This document shows positions 28,600 through 37,112 of a stretch of 64,000 bases of DNA, in pieces (the first letter of the stretch is position 1; each line of letters begins with the position of its first letter). The stretch lies in the NCBI RefSeq assembly GCF_016008875.1, contig NZ_JADTQG010000018.1:62001-126000 (forward strand), written 5' to 3'. The notes below the pieces were generated by a model. It made no database searches and was not told where the DNA came from. It worked only from the letters and a program-made list of their open reading frames with translations. This DNA is from Ectopseudomonas mendocina. Its GTDB lineage: Bacteria; Pseudomonadota; Gammaproteobacteria; Pseudomonadales; Pseudomonadaceae. The position numbers and the translations under genes were made by a program.

Positions 28600-31500
28600 A
28601 TGTCTGATGCGTTCTGGGCCGCCCGGCTCGGCGACGATCTGCTGCACACCACAATGCTCGCCGACATCGTCGGCGGCGTGCTGGAAGTGGCTGCCTATGC
28701 CGCCATTACCGCCGTGGCCTGTGCCGTGGTGGTCGCCGCCACCGGCCTGACCGTCCTCACCGGCGGTCTCGGTGGCTTTGTTCTCGCCGCAGTAGTGGGA
28801 ATCGCCGTGGGGGTCGGCATGAACAAAACCGGCTGGGACAAGGGTCTTACGACCCTCTGCGAAGGCCTGGGCAACGCCATCTCCCCGCCCAATGTCCAGG
28901 CCAAGATCCTCACCGGCGCCAACAAGACCAAAACCAACGGCCTGCCTTCCGCGCGCGCCGCTGGCAAGTTGGGCAGCGCCGCTGCGCCGGCAGGCACCGA
29001 GCTGGAGCAGGCACCACCCGCCGAGGAGCCTGAGCCCAGCTTCCTCGACATGGCCAAGAGCTTCTTCAGTGAGATGTGGCAGCCGACGGTTGCCCAGCCG
29101 GCACCTGGCGTCATCCCCTGCCCGCTGGATGCCATCGAGTGCAAGAAGCACGCGCCGATGCCGGTGCAGCTGCTGGCCGAAGGCTCGATCAAAGTCAGCA
29201 TCGAAGGCCAGCCGGCAGTGCGCAGCGGTGATCGCAGTACCTGCGAAGCCACGGTGGTGGAAAGCGGCAACATCTCGCCGAACGTGCGCATCGGTGGTGA
29301 CGCCGTGGTGGTGCAGCCGATTCGCAGCGGCAAGACCCCCGGCATCGGCCTGGCCCTGGGCGTGCTCATGGCGCTGCGCGGCAACCCGCGCAAGCTGTGC
29401 AGCAAGCTGCCCTGCCTGGTCGCCGGTTTCGCCGGCAACATGGCCATGGGCGGTGCGACCGCCTATGCCACCAACGCCATCTCCAACGCCCTCGGCTCGG
29501 CCAGCAGCGGTGCACCCAATCCGGTGCACGCCAGCACCGGGGCCAAGGTGCTCGGTGAAGACGACGACCTCGACTTCGTCCTGCCGGGGCTGATGCCCGT
29601 CGAGTGGCAGCGCTTCTACAGCAGCCGTGACGAGCGCCGTGACGGTTTGCTGGGGGCTGGCTGGAGCCTGCCGTTTGAGATCGCCGTGCAGGTGCACGTC
29701 CATCCGGAGGGCGGCGAGGCGCTGACCTATATCGACGAGCAGGGCCGCCCTATCGAGATCGGCAGCCTACCGCCGGGCGATGCCTGCTACAGCCCGGGTG
29801 AAGGCCTGAACTTCCGCCGCGATGAAGGCGGCGCGCTGCTGGTGGAAAGCGTCGATGGCCTCTACCGCCTGTTCGAGCCGTTGCCCGAGTCACCTGACCG
29901 TCTGCGCCTGAGCAAGCTCGGCGACCGCAACGACAATCGCCTGCTGCTCGAATACGACGCCACTGGCCGGCTGCGTGCCGTGCGCGATGGCCATAACCAG
30001 CTGTGCATCGAACTGATTGCCGACGCCCGCCACCCGCAGCGCCTTGGCCGGGTCGAGCGCCTGTTCGCCGATGAGCGGTGCGAGGTGCTGGTCGCCTACG
30101 CCTATGACGCACAGGGCGATCTCAGCGAAGTCCGCGACGACAAGGGCCAACTGCTGCGTCGCTTCGTCTACGACAGCGGCCGTCGTCTGATCGAGCATCA
30201 GCGTCCCACCGGTCTGCGCTGCTTTTACGAGTGGGGCGAGTTTCAGGGTGCCGATGGCCGCGAATGGCGGGTGACACGGCACTGGACCGACGACGGCGAC
30301 GAATACCATCTGCATTACGATCTGGATGCGGGCATCACCCGGGTCACCGACGGCCTTGGTCGCACCAGCGAACGCCACTGGAACAGTCAGTACCAGATCA
30401 CCCGCTATCGCGACGCCCTCGGCCAGCTCTGGTTGTTCGAATGGAACGACGAACGCCAACTTCTGGCCGCCGTCGCACCCGACGGCGCGCGTTGGCAATT
30501 CGCCTATGACGAATCCGGCAACCTCTGCGAAACCCTCGACCCGCTAGGGCGTCGCGACTTCACCCAGTGGCTTGGCCACTGGTCGCTGCCGGAAGCCGAG
30601 ACCGACGCTGCAGGCAATGCCTGGCAGTACCGCTACGACAAGCGCGGCAACTGCATCGCCGAGATCGACCCGCTGGGCCATGTCACCCGCTATCGCTACG
30701 ACACCAGCGGTCTGCCGGTGGAAATCATCGACGCCAGCGGCAAGCGCAAGACCCTGCGCTGGAACGCCCTCGGCCAGCTCACCGAGCAGGTCGACTGTTC
30801 CGGCTACCCCACGCGCTTCGCCTACGACGAGCGCGGCAACCTGGTGCAGATCACCGATGCCCTCGGCGAAATCACCCGCTACCACTACGACAGCCAGGGT
30901 CGCCTGTTGCAGACGCAACTCGCCGACGGCCGTTGCGAGGAGTTTCAACGCGACGCCATCGGCCAGCTCAGCGCCTACCTCGATCCTGCCGGCAAGCCCG
31001 TGCGCTATCGCTATGACCGGCGGGGCCAGGTTCGCCAGCGCATCGATGCCCTGGGCCGCAGCGTCGGCTTCGAATACGACGCCTATGGCCGTCTGCTCGC
31101 CCTGAGCAACGAGAACGACGAACGCTACCGCTTCACCTGGGACGTGCTCGACCGTCTCACCGCCCAGCATGACCTAGACGACAGCGCTCGGCATTATCGC
31201 TATGACCCGCAGGGCAACCTCATCGGCCTGGCCTACACCCCGGCGCCCCATGGCACCGGCCTGGGTAGTGTCCCCGAGGCGCCGCCGGCACCGATCATCC
31301 ACCGCTTCGAGCGCGATGCCGCTGGCCGGATGATCGCCAAGCACACCGATGACGGTCGCACCGAATACAGCTATGACCCGCTCGATCGCCTGACGGGGGT
31401 CGACTTCACTGCGGCTGATGGTCAGGTGCAGTCGCTGGCCTTCGCCTACGACGCCCTTGGCCAGTTGCTCAGCGAGCAGAGCGCCGCCGGCGCTCTGCAG

Positions 31501-33054
31501 CATGCCTACGATGAGCTCGGCAACCTGCTGGAAACGCAACTGCCTGACCAGCGCCGTATCCGCCGCCTGTACTACGGCAGCGGTCACCTGCAGTTGCTCA
31601 ACCTGGATGATCAACTGGTCAGCCGCTTCGAGCGTGACCGTCTGCATCGCGAGGTGCTGCGCACCCAGGGGCAGCTCGTTACCCGTAGCCAGTACGACCG
31701 AACCGGACGCCTCACCGCACGCCTGCGTCGGCGCCTGGAGCAACCCGTGCAGCTGCCGGCCGAAGCCGAGCGGCGCTATGCCTTTGATCCCAGCGACAAC
31801 CTGATCGGCCGCCTCGACCGTGACCCGGCCAGCCAGCGCGAACAGAAGCAGCAGCTGCACTACGATGCCAGCGGACGCATCATCGCCAGCCAGGACCTGA
31901 TTCGCGGCAATCTGGAAACCTACAGCTACGACGCGGCCGCCAACCTGCTGCACCCGGTCGGTGGCGATGCCGCCAGCAGCGGCTGGGTGCGCCACAACAA
32001 ACTGCTCACCTACCAGGACAAGCGCTACCGCTACGACGCCTTCGGCCGACTGGTGGAAAAACGCAGCGGTCGTCACCAGGTGCAGCGCCTGAGCTATGAC
32101 GCCGAACACCGCGTGCGGGAAGTCACCAACAACGACGGCAGCCGTGTGGTCATGCACTACGATCCGCTCGGCCGGCGTATCGGCAAAAGCCACTACGATG
32201 CCCACGGCGTGCTGCTCGGCCAGACCGACTTCACCTGGGACGGCATGCGCCTGCTCAGCGAGACCCGCAACGGTCGACATAGCCTTTACCTCTACGACGA
32301 AGGCAGCTACGACCCGCTGGCGCGCGTCGACGGCCAGGGCGAACACGCCCGCCTGCGCTATTACCACACCGATCCAAACGGGTTACCGCAGCAACTCACT
32401 GAAGACGACGGCCGCTGCATCTGGCAGGCCCGCTACCAGGTCTGGGGCAACACCCTGGCCGAACAGCAGGAAAGCTTCTTTGTCGAAGAGCAGAACCTGC
32501 GCTTCCAGGGCCAGTACCTGGACCGCGAAACCGGGCTGCACTACAACACCTTCAGGTTCTACGATCCGGATATCGGAAGGTTTATCAGCCCGGATCCGAT
32601 TGGGTTGGCGGGTGGGATCAACCTGTTCCAGTACGCACCGGAGCCGTATGGGTGGGTGGATCCGTGGGGGTGGGCCCTCACAGGGGTAGACTTTACTGGG
32701 AGTAGTGATTTATTCCCCACAGTCGGCTCACAAAAGAATATTGTGGTTATCAAAATGCAGGGAAGTCGCGGGCGCGATTTCACTCAAGCATTTAAAGAGG
32801 CTGGTATTTCTAAGAAAGCGGCAACGGGTTACACCTGGCACCATGTTGATGACTTTAACCCGAAAACTGGTACCACCACGATGCAATTGGTTAAGACCTC
32901 TGCTCATGAGGCAACATTCCCTCATGCAGGGTCTGTGTCCCAGTATGAAAAACATTTCAAGGTAAAGTACGAAAGCGCTGAAGCAATTTTGGTATCTTCA
33001 AAGAAAGGATGGCTTGCTAATAAGATTCCTAGATCTAAAGTTGGGCGTTGTTGA
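28600..33054 (+). CDS. PAAR-Rhs polymorphic toxin 2 with a WHH-type HNH nuclease tip
   Basis: A 1484-residue effector closely related to the first Rhs in its hydrophobic N-terminus (about 25-75), PAAR region (about 170-240) and RHS-repeat core. The core ends with DPIGLAGG and DPWG (1354-1357). The tip (about 1358-1484) carries TWHHVDD (Trp1413, His1414, His1415), TTTMQLV, His1436 and PHAGS (His1442), the pattern of WHH nucleases of the HNH/Endonuclease VII superfamily, so it should degrade DNA in target cells. Base composition falls sharply from about 32680, matching a swapped toxin module. A SUKH immunity gene follows. Confidence 0.9.
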   Translation: MSDAFWAARLGDDLLHTTMLADIVGGVLEVAAYAAITAVACAVVVAATGLTVLTGGLGGFVLAAVVGIAVGVGMNKTGWDKGLTTLCEGLGNAISPPNVQAKILTGANKTKTNGLPSARAAGKLGSAAAPAGTELEQAPPAEEPEPSFLDMAKSFFSEMWQPTVAQPAPGVIPCPLDAIECKKHAPMPVQLLAEGSIKVSIEGQPAVRSGDRSTCEATVVESGNISPNVRIGGDAVVVQPIRSGKTPGIGLALGVLMALRGNPRKLCSKLPCLVAGFAGNMAMGGATAYATNAISNALGSASSGAPNPVHASTGAKVLGEDDDLDFVLPGLMPVEWQRFYSSRDERRDGLLGAGWSLPFEIAVQVHVHPEGGEALTYIDEQGRPIEIGSLPPGDACYSPGEGLNFRRDEGGALLVESVDGLYRLFEPLPESPDRLRLSKLGDRNDNRLLLEYDATGRLRAVRDGHNQLCIELIADARHPQRLGRVERLFADERCEVLVAYAYDAQGDLSEVRDDKGQLLRRFVYDSGRRLIEHQRPTGLRCFYEWGEFQGADGREWRVTRHWTDDGDEYHLHYDLDAGITRVTDGLGRTSERHWNSQYQITRYRDALGQLWLFEWNDERQLLAAVAPDGARWQFAYDESGNLCETLDPLGRRDFTQWLGHWSLPEAETDAAGNAWQYRYDKRGNCIAEIDPLGHVTRYRYDTSGLPVEIIDASGKRKTLRWNALGQLTEQVDCSGYPTRFAYDERGNLVQITDALGEITRYHYDSQGRLLQTQLADGRCEEFQRDAIGQLSAYLDPAGKPVRYRYDRRGQVRQRIDALGRSVGFEYDAYGRLLALSNENDERYRFTWDVLDRLTAQHDLDDSARHYRYDPQGNLIGLAYTPAPHGTGLGSVPEAPPAPIIHRFERDAAGRMIAKHTDDGRTEYSYDPLDRLTGVDFTAADGQVQSLAFAYDALGQLLSEQSAAGALQHAYDELGNLLETQLPDQRRIRRLYYGSGHLQLLNLDDQLVSRFERDRLHREVLRTQGQLVTRSQYDRTGRLTARLRRRLEQPVQLPAEAERRYAFDPSDNLIGRLDRDPASQREQKQQLHYDASGRIIASQDLIRGNLETYSYDAAANLLHPVGGDAASSGWVRHNKLLTYQDKRYRYDAFGRLVEKRSGRHQVQRLSYDAEHRVREVTNNDGSRVVMHYDPLGRRIGKSHYDAHGVLLGQTDFTWDGMRLLSETRNGRHSLYLYDEGSYDPLARVDGQGEHARLRYYHTDPNGLPQQLTEDDGRCIWQARYQVWGNTLAEQQESFFVEEQNLRFQGQYLDRETGLHYNTFRFYDPDIGRFISPDPIGLAGGINLFQYAPEPYGWVDPWGWALTGVDFTGSSDLFPTVGSQKNIVVIKMQGSRGRDFTQAFKEAGISKKAATGYTWHHVDDFNPKTGTTTMQLVKTSAHEATFPHAGSVSQYEKHFKVKYESAEAILVSSKKGWLANKIPRSKVGRC

Positions 33055-33070
33055 TAAGTGAGGGTTGGTC

Positions 33071-33535
33071 ATGAATGAAAATGTTTTCTCTAATACTGAA
33101 GCTTCAGTCGATCTGGCGCAGCTGAATAGTTTTGAAGCTAAGGTTGGAAAAAAGTTGCCTGATGAGTTTAGGACTCATTATCTTAAATATAATGGTGGCG
33201 TTCCTGATCGCACGTATTGGGTTGGTGCGGAAATTGAAGAGCCTTTAGAGGTCGCATCTTTCAAGCCAATTTCCGATTCTCCATCGAATCTGCTATCAAC
33301 TTACCTTTCAATGAGAGATAAACAGGTGATTCCTGAGAATCTACTTCCCTTTGCTAACGACTGGGGGGGAAATTATTTTTGCCTAAATGTAGACTCTGGG
33401 CTGGTTAGCTATTTTACGACTGATAATTTTTACGCCGAGCTCAGCTTTGAAGAGAATCAAAAAAAATCAGAAACGGTAATTTGTTCCAGTTTTACTAATT
33501 TTGTCCAAGGACTAGTCCATGAGGAGGACTTGTAA
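33071..33535 (+). CDS. SMI1/KNR4 (SUKH) family immunity protein for Rhs 2
   Basis: A 154-residue SUKH-family protein: FEAKVGKKLPDEFRTHYLKYNGG near the N-terminus and LLPFANDWGGNYFCLN in the middle are hallmark motifs. SUKH proteins are frequent immunity partners of HNH-type nuclease toxins, matching the tip encoded 17 bases upstream. The start at ATG 33071 has a GAGGG site; a TTG two codons earlier is possible. The gene is AT-rich compared with the Rhs core, consistent with co-transfer with the tip. Confidence 0.9.
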   Translation: MNENVFSNTEASVDLAQLNSFEAKVGKKLPDEFRTHYLKYNGGVPDRTYWVGAEIEEPLEVASFKPISDSPSNLLSTYLSMRDKQVIPENLLPFANDWGGNYFCLNVDSGLVSYFTTDNFYAELSFEENQKKSETVICSSFTNFVQGLVHEEDL

Positions 33536-33647
33536 GGAAGTTAGACACAAACCTCTTCAGAGTATCGGTGCTCTTGCGTAACACCAAATGTGGCGATAGT
33601 GCAGTAGAGTATCAAAATTTGGAGATAAAAAAGCTTATTCTTGAAGC

Positions 33648-34013
33648 ATGAATGATCTAGAAAAAAATAAAAAACGACTATTCGATGGTGCTGAAAGCGA
33701 TTTCTATGTGTTCAGCTCAATGTTGGATGTGCCAGATTTCGGACCAGTGCTCTTCGATAACCAGCAGGTCCAGTATTTATCGGAACTCGGTGAGCGGCAG
33801 GCCGATGCGCTGGTAGGTCTGATTCCTGGCGCAAGAAAACATATGGATTTTCCAGGCGATACGCCCGCGTATAAGCAAGGAAATCTTGCTCTGTACGTAC
33901 AATGCGTTAATGGTCGAGACGCCAATCGTTCGGTACTTATCGTCGTAGCGGCAGGAGAGGCGCAACCTGCGCGATTCGTGATCGATCTATGTGGCGTGTT
34001 TGTGGACGAGTAA
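33648..34013 (+). CDS. Orphan protein of the toxin cassette, possible spare immunity
   Basis: A 121-residue soluble protein of unknown family, beginning MNDLEKNKKRLFDGAES and ending in a hydrophobic strand-rich half (RSVLIVVAAGEAQPARFVIDLCGVFVDE). It has no signal peptide or membrane segment. It is AT-rich at its start and follows the SUKH gene after 112 bases, a usual place for orphan immunity genes left by earlier tip exchanges. The coding call rests on its intact frame and position; no function can be named. Confidence 0.6.
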   Translation: MNDLEKNKKRLFDGAESDFYVFSSMLDVPDFGPVLFDNQQVQYLSELGERQADALVGLIPGARKHMDFPGDTPAYKQGNLALYVQCVNGRDANRSVLIVVAAGEAQPARFVIDLCGVFVDE

Positions 34014-34094
34014 AGCTGCCTTCTAATTAGCGTCAGGCTCAGATCATGGTTTTTCGCGAGTGCCGCTATGGCAAAAGGCTTACATGCCGAAGCG

Positions 34095-34250
34095 CAACGG
34101 ACCTCTCCCGCCGCGTCCGTGGGCTGGTTAATCTACTCACACCTACCGGGAACTGGATGTCCCGAGTCACGGAAGACAGACCGCGCCAGGAAGGCAAACG
34201 ACAGGATGTCGGAAGGTCTTAAAAAACCCGCTTCGGCGGGTTTTTTGTTG
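34095..34250 (+). ncRNA. Candidate GGA-hairpin regulatory RNA (RsmY/RsmZ-like)
   Basis: Four consecutive small stem-loops expose GGA in the loop: CGGGA/TCCCG around ACTGGATG (34147-34164), GTC/GAC around ACGGAA (34166-34177), GCC/GGC around AGGAA (34185-34195) and CGAC/GTCG around AGGAT (34199-34211). A further stem ACGGAC/GTCCGT (34097-34120) lies upstream and a strong terminator ends the series at 34246. Loop-borne GGA repeats are the hallmark of RNAs that titrate RsmA/CsrA. The 5' end and promoter are not defined, and I found no convincing GacA site (TGTAAG-N6-CTTACA) upstream. The boundaries given are approximate. Confidence 0.5.
34221..34246 (+). terminator. Strong, bidirectional intrinsic terminator
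   Basis: AAAAAACCCGC, a TTCG loop, then GCGGGTTTTTT. The A tract on one side and T tract on the other allow termination in both directions: of the candidate RNA or toxin cassette from the left and of the diguanylate cyclase from the right. The rest of the 34014-34328 spacer, apart from the candidate RNA, shows nothing recognisable. Confidence 0.92.
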
Positions 34251-34328
34251 CCTGCAGAAAAGGCGGGCGACGCTGAACGCTGGTAGCCAGGCATGACTCA
34301 GGTCTGCTAGTAATCCGAGCCCCTCCTA

Positions 34329-35480
34329 TCAGTCCGCCGTGGCCAGAACCTGTGTATTACGCCCGGCGTGCTTGGCGCGATAGAGCGCGGTGTCGGCCTT
34401 GAGCAGCATGCCGGTGATGTCCTCAGTGGGGGAGTTGGGGCTGCCGTAGACTCCGGCGCTGAAGCTCAAGGCGATGTGCCTGTCGTCAATCTGTGCCGGG
34501 TGCTGGGTCAGGGATTGGCGAAGCTGATCGACCAGCTCCAGCGCGCCGCTGGCGTCGGTGCCGGGCAGGATCAGCAGGAATTCCTCACCACCATAACGGC
34601 CGATGCTGTCATTACGCCGCAGCCGTTGCTGCAGATGGTCCGCGCAGTGCCTGAGCACGTCATCGCCGACCAGATGGCCATGGCTGTCGTTGATCTGCTT
34701 GAAGTGGTCCAGATCGAGCATGGCGATGGACAGCGGCGTGCGTTGGCGGCGAGCACGCTCCAGCTCGTCGGTGAGTTGTTCGAGTATCGCCAGGCGATTG
34801 GGCAATCCGGTGAGCGTGTCGCGCAGGGCGGTCTGGCGCAGCTCCGATTCGATGCGCTCGCGCGACAGCAGCACCAGGCCGAAGGAGAACATGATGATGG
34901 TGGCGGCGCCGAGGGCGACCGATACCGTCTGTTTCAGGTTGCTGACGTCGTAGTGCATCTCCGCCGGCGCGCCGCTGAGGATGACCACCACGCGAATACC
35001 CAGGCCGAACAGGCTGATGCCTGCACCGATCATCAGGATTCGGTGGGCGCGCCCGCCGAGCACGGCATGGAGGCGGCTCAGGTGCAGAATCACCAGACAT
35101 TGGCTGAACAGCAGCAGGCAGGCCACCAGTTGTCGGGGTTCCTGGGTATCGATCAGCAGGCTGAGCAGGAAGCCCAGCAGCAGCGGGAAGGCGAAGGCCA
35201 GCCGCCAGGGCGGGCGCCTGCCGTGGATCAGCGGCAGGCTGACGGTGTAGAACGCCAGAGCGGTGGACAGCAGCGTGTTGGCCAGCACATAGGTCAGCCA
35301 CATCGAGGCCAGCCCGAACAGGGTAAAGCCGATGTAGGCCAGCGCATGGGAGAGCATGCCCAATCCAGTGGTGAGCATGCCGTCGCGGTGACGCAGCTGG
35401 CCGACCAGGATCAGACAACTGCCCATGATCACGGCGACCAGGGCGACGGCTCCGAACAGTGTCTGGGTGTGGGCGATCAT
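34329..35480 (-). CDS. Membrane diguanylate cyclase (GGDEF)
   Basis: A 383-residue protein with six or seven hydrophobic segments in the first 205 residues and a C-terminal GGDEF domain. The active-site motif is GGEEF (297-301), and an RxxD inhibitory site (RRND, 288-291) sits exactly five residues before it, so product inhibition by c-di-GMP is likely. It should make cyclic di-GMP from two GTP. It is transcribed alone. The N-terminal domain is an unassigned membrane sensor. A PilZ protein, a possible c-di-GMP receptor, is encoded 13 kb away but no link is shown. Confidence 0.93.
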   Translation of the reverse strand: MIAHTQTLFGAVALVAVIMGSCLILVGQLRHRDGMLTTGLGMLSHALAYIGFTLFGLASMWLTYVLANTLLSTALAFYTVSLPLIHGRRPPWRLAFAFPLLLGFLLSLLIDTQEPRQLVACLLLFSQCLVILHLSRLHAVLGGRAHRILMIGAGISLFGLGIRVVVILSGAPAEMHYDVSNLKQTVSVALGAATIIMFSFGLVLLSRERIESELRQTALRDTLTGLPNRLAILEQLTDELERARRQRTPLSIAMLDLDHFKQINDSHGHLVGDDVLRHCADHLQQRLRRNDSIGRYGGEEFLLILPGTDASGALELVDQLRQSLTQHPAQIDDRHIALSFSAGVYGSPNSPTEDITGMLLKADTALYRAKHAGRNTQVLATAD

Positions 35481-35548
35481 GTCAGCCTTCTTGTTTTCTG
35501 GCTTGAGTTGACTCTAGTGCAATCCATAATCTCCGTGCTGGCCTAGGC

Positions 35549-36481
35549 TCAGGCCCACCAGTAACGCACCATATGGAAGAACACCGGTGCGGCGAAGCAC
35601 ACCGAGTCGAGACGGTCGAGCATACCGCCGTGGCCCTCGATCATATGGCCCCAGTCCTTCACGCCGCGGTCGCGCTTAATCGCCGACATCACCAGGCCGC
35701 CGGCGAAGCCGAGCAGGCACACCAGCAGGGCGAACAGCGCGGCCTGCCAGAAGGCGAAGGGGGTGATCCAGCACAGGGTGGCGCCGATCAGCGTTGCCAG
35801 GGCCACGCCGCCGATAAAGCCTTCCACGGTTTTCGACGGTGACAGGTTGGGCGCGATCTTGTTCTTGCCGAACAGCTTGCCGCATACGTACTGCAGCACG
35901 TCGGAGAGCTGCACGACAATGATCAGCCAGGCGATCAGCAGCAGGTTGCGGCCCTCGTAGCCGGGGATGTCCAGGGTCAGCAGCGCCGGTACCGAGGAGA
36001 TGCAGTACACGGCGATCATCAAGCCCCACTGCACCTTGGCCGCGCGCTCGAGGTAGCGCGTGGTATCACCGCCCAGCGAGGCGAGGATCGGCAGCAGGAG
36101 GAACAGATAGACCGGGATGAAGATAGCGAACAGGCCGTACCAATCCAGGGCGATCAGCAGGTACTGCATCGGCAGGGCGAAATAGAAGGCCGCGACCAGC
36201 GCTGGATAGTCGCTGCGCCGGGTCGGTGTCAGCGTCATGAATTCGCGCAGGGCGTAGAAGGACACGAAGTAGAACAGCACGACTACGCCGATGTTGCCGA
36301 ACAGGAAGGCGATGCCGATTACCAGCACCATCACCCACCAGGCGTTGATCCGCGCGTTGAGGTTGTCGATCACCGGGTTGGGGCGATCGCCACTGCGCCG
36401 CTTGAGAACGAAGCCGACCAGACTGGCCAGCAGGAGCAGGGCACCGATACCGGCGAACAGCAGCAGGGTATTGCGATCCAT
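35549..36481 (-). CDS. ynbB: CdsA-like phosphatidate cytidylyltransferase (YnbB-like)
   Basis: A 310-residue polytopic membrane protein with the CdsA family signature near the C-terminus (SAIKRDRGVKDW, then GHGGMLDRLDS). It should activate phosphatidic acid to CDP-diacylglycerol for the phosphotransferase encoded at the head of this operon. It is the last gene of a six-gene leftward cluster and starts one base after the acyltransferase ends. Because it clusters with YnbA-, YnbC- and YnbD-like genes it is probably a paralogue rather than the essential CdsA. The exact product lipid is unknown. Confidence 0.88.
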   Translation of the reverse strand: MDRNTLLLFAGIGALLLLASLVGFVLKRRSGDRPNPVIDNLNARINAWWVMVLVIGIAFLFGNIGVVVLFYFVSFYALREFMTLTPTRRSDYPALVAAFYFALPMQYLLIALDWYGLFAIFIPVYLFLLLPILASLGGDTTRYLERAAKVQWGLMIAVYCISSVPALLTLDIPGYEGRNLLLIAWLIIVVQLSDVLQYVCGKLFGKNKIAPNLSPSKTVEGFIGGVALATLIGATLCWITPFAFWQAALFALLVCLLGFAGGLVMSAIKRDRGVKDWGHMIEGHGGMLDRLDSVCFAAPVFFHMVRYWWA

Positions 36482-36482
36482 C

Positions 36483-37103
36483 TCAGGCCTCCTCGGGTGC
36501 CAGTGCCAGCAGGGCGTTACGTGCGCGTTCCAGGAAGGCGTCCTTGCCCTCCCCCTCGATGCGTTCCAGCGCGGCGCCGAAGCTCAGGGTGCACAGCAGC
36601 GGCAGCGGCAGCGCGCGGCCCTTGGGCATCACCCGATTCAGGTTGGCGATCCACACCGGTACCAGCTCCACGTCGGGGCGTGCCTGGGCCAAGTGATAGA
36701 GACCACTCTTGAACGGCAGCAGCGGTTCGTCGCCGAGGTTGCGCGTGCCCTCGGGGAAGATGATCAGCGAGTCGCCGCCGTCCAGCGCATCGAGCATCGC
36801 CTGCAGTGGGTTGGCGCCTTCCTTGCGCTCGCGGTCGACCAGCACGCCGTTGAATACGTTATTGATCAGGAAGCTACGTACGCCCGGCTTCTGCCAGTAG
36901 TCGGCGCCGGCCACCGGCCGGGTGCGCTTGCGCAGCTCCGGCGGCAGCGATGCCCAGAGCAGGACGAAATCGCCATGGCTGCTGTGGTTGGCGTAGTACA
37001 GGCGTTGCGTCGCCTGCGCGGTGCTGCCGAGCCACAAGGCTCGGGCACCGGTCAGCAGGCGAGCTGCCGAGGTGATGGCGAAAGCGGTCAGTGCAGCGAG
37101 CAT
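36483..37103 (-). CDS. 1-acylglycerol-3-phosphate acyltransferase-like protein (PlsC family)
   Basis: A 206-residue PlsC-family acyltransferase with the HX4D catalytic motif (NHSSHGDF) and the FPEGTRN substrate motif. It should transfer an acyl chain to a lysophospholipid or related acceptor at the inner membrane. One hydrophobic segment lies at the N-terminus. It is inserted between a small membrane protein gene and the CdsA-like gene; the E. coli ynb operon has no such member. A separate, more typical PlsC homologue occurs at 41536-42303, so this copy is probably dedicated to the operon's lipid. Confidence 0.87.
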   Translation of the reverse strand: MLAALTAFAITSAARLLTGARALWLGSTAQATQRLYYANHSSHGDFVLLWASLPPELRKRTRPVAGADYWQKPGVRSFLINNVFNGVLVDRERKEGANPLQAMLDALDGGDSLIIFPEGTRNLGDEPLLPFKSGLYHLAQARPDVELVPVWIANLNRVMPKGRALPLPLLCTLSFGAALERIEGEGKDAFLERARNALLALAPEEA

Positions 37104-37112
37104 GGCGACTCC

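Noticed and set aside
24300..32640. Repeat array resembling CRISPR or tandem DNA repeats
   Set aside because: The periodicity is that of protein YD/RHS repeats within two coding regions; there are no identical short repeats with unique spacers.
33531..34090. Possible GacA upstream site (TGTAAG at 33531, CTTACA at 34079) for the candidate RNA
   Set aside because: The half-sites are over 500 bases apart and neither has its partner at the required six-base spacing.
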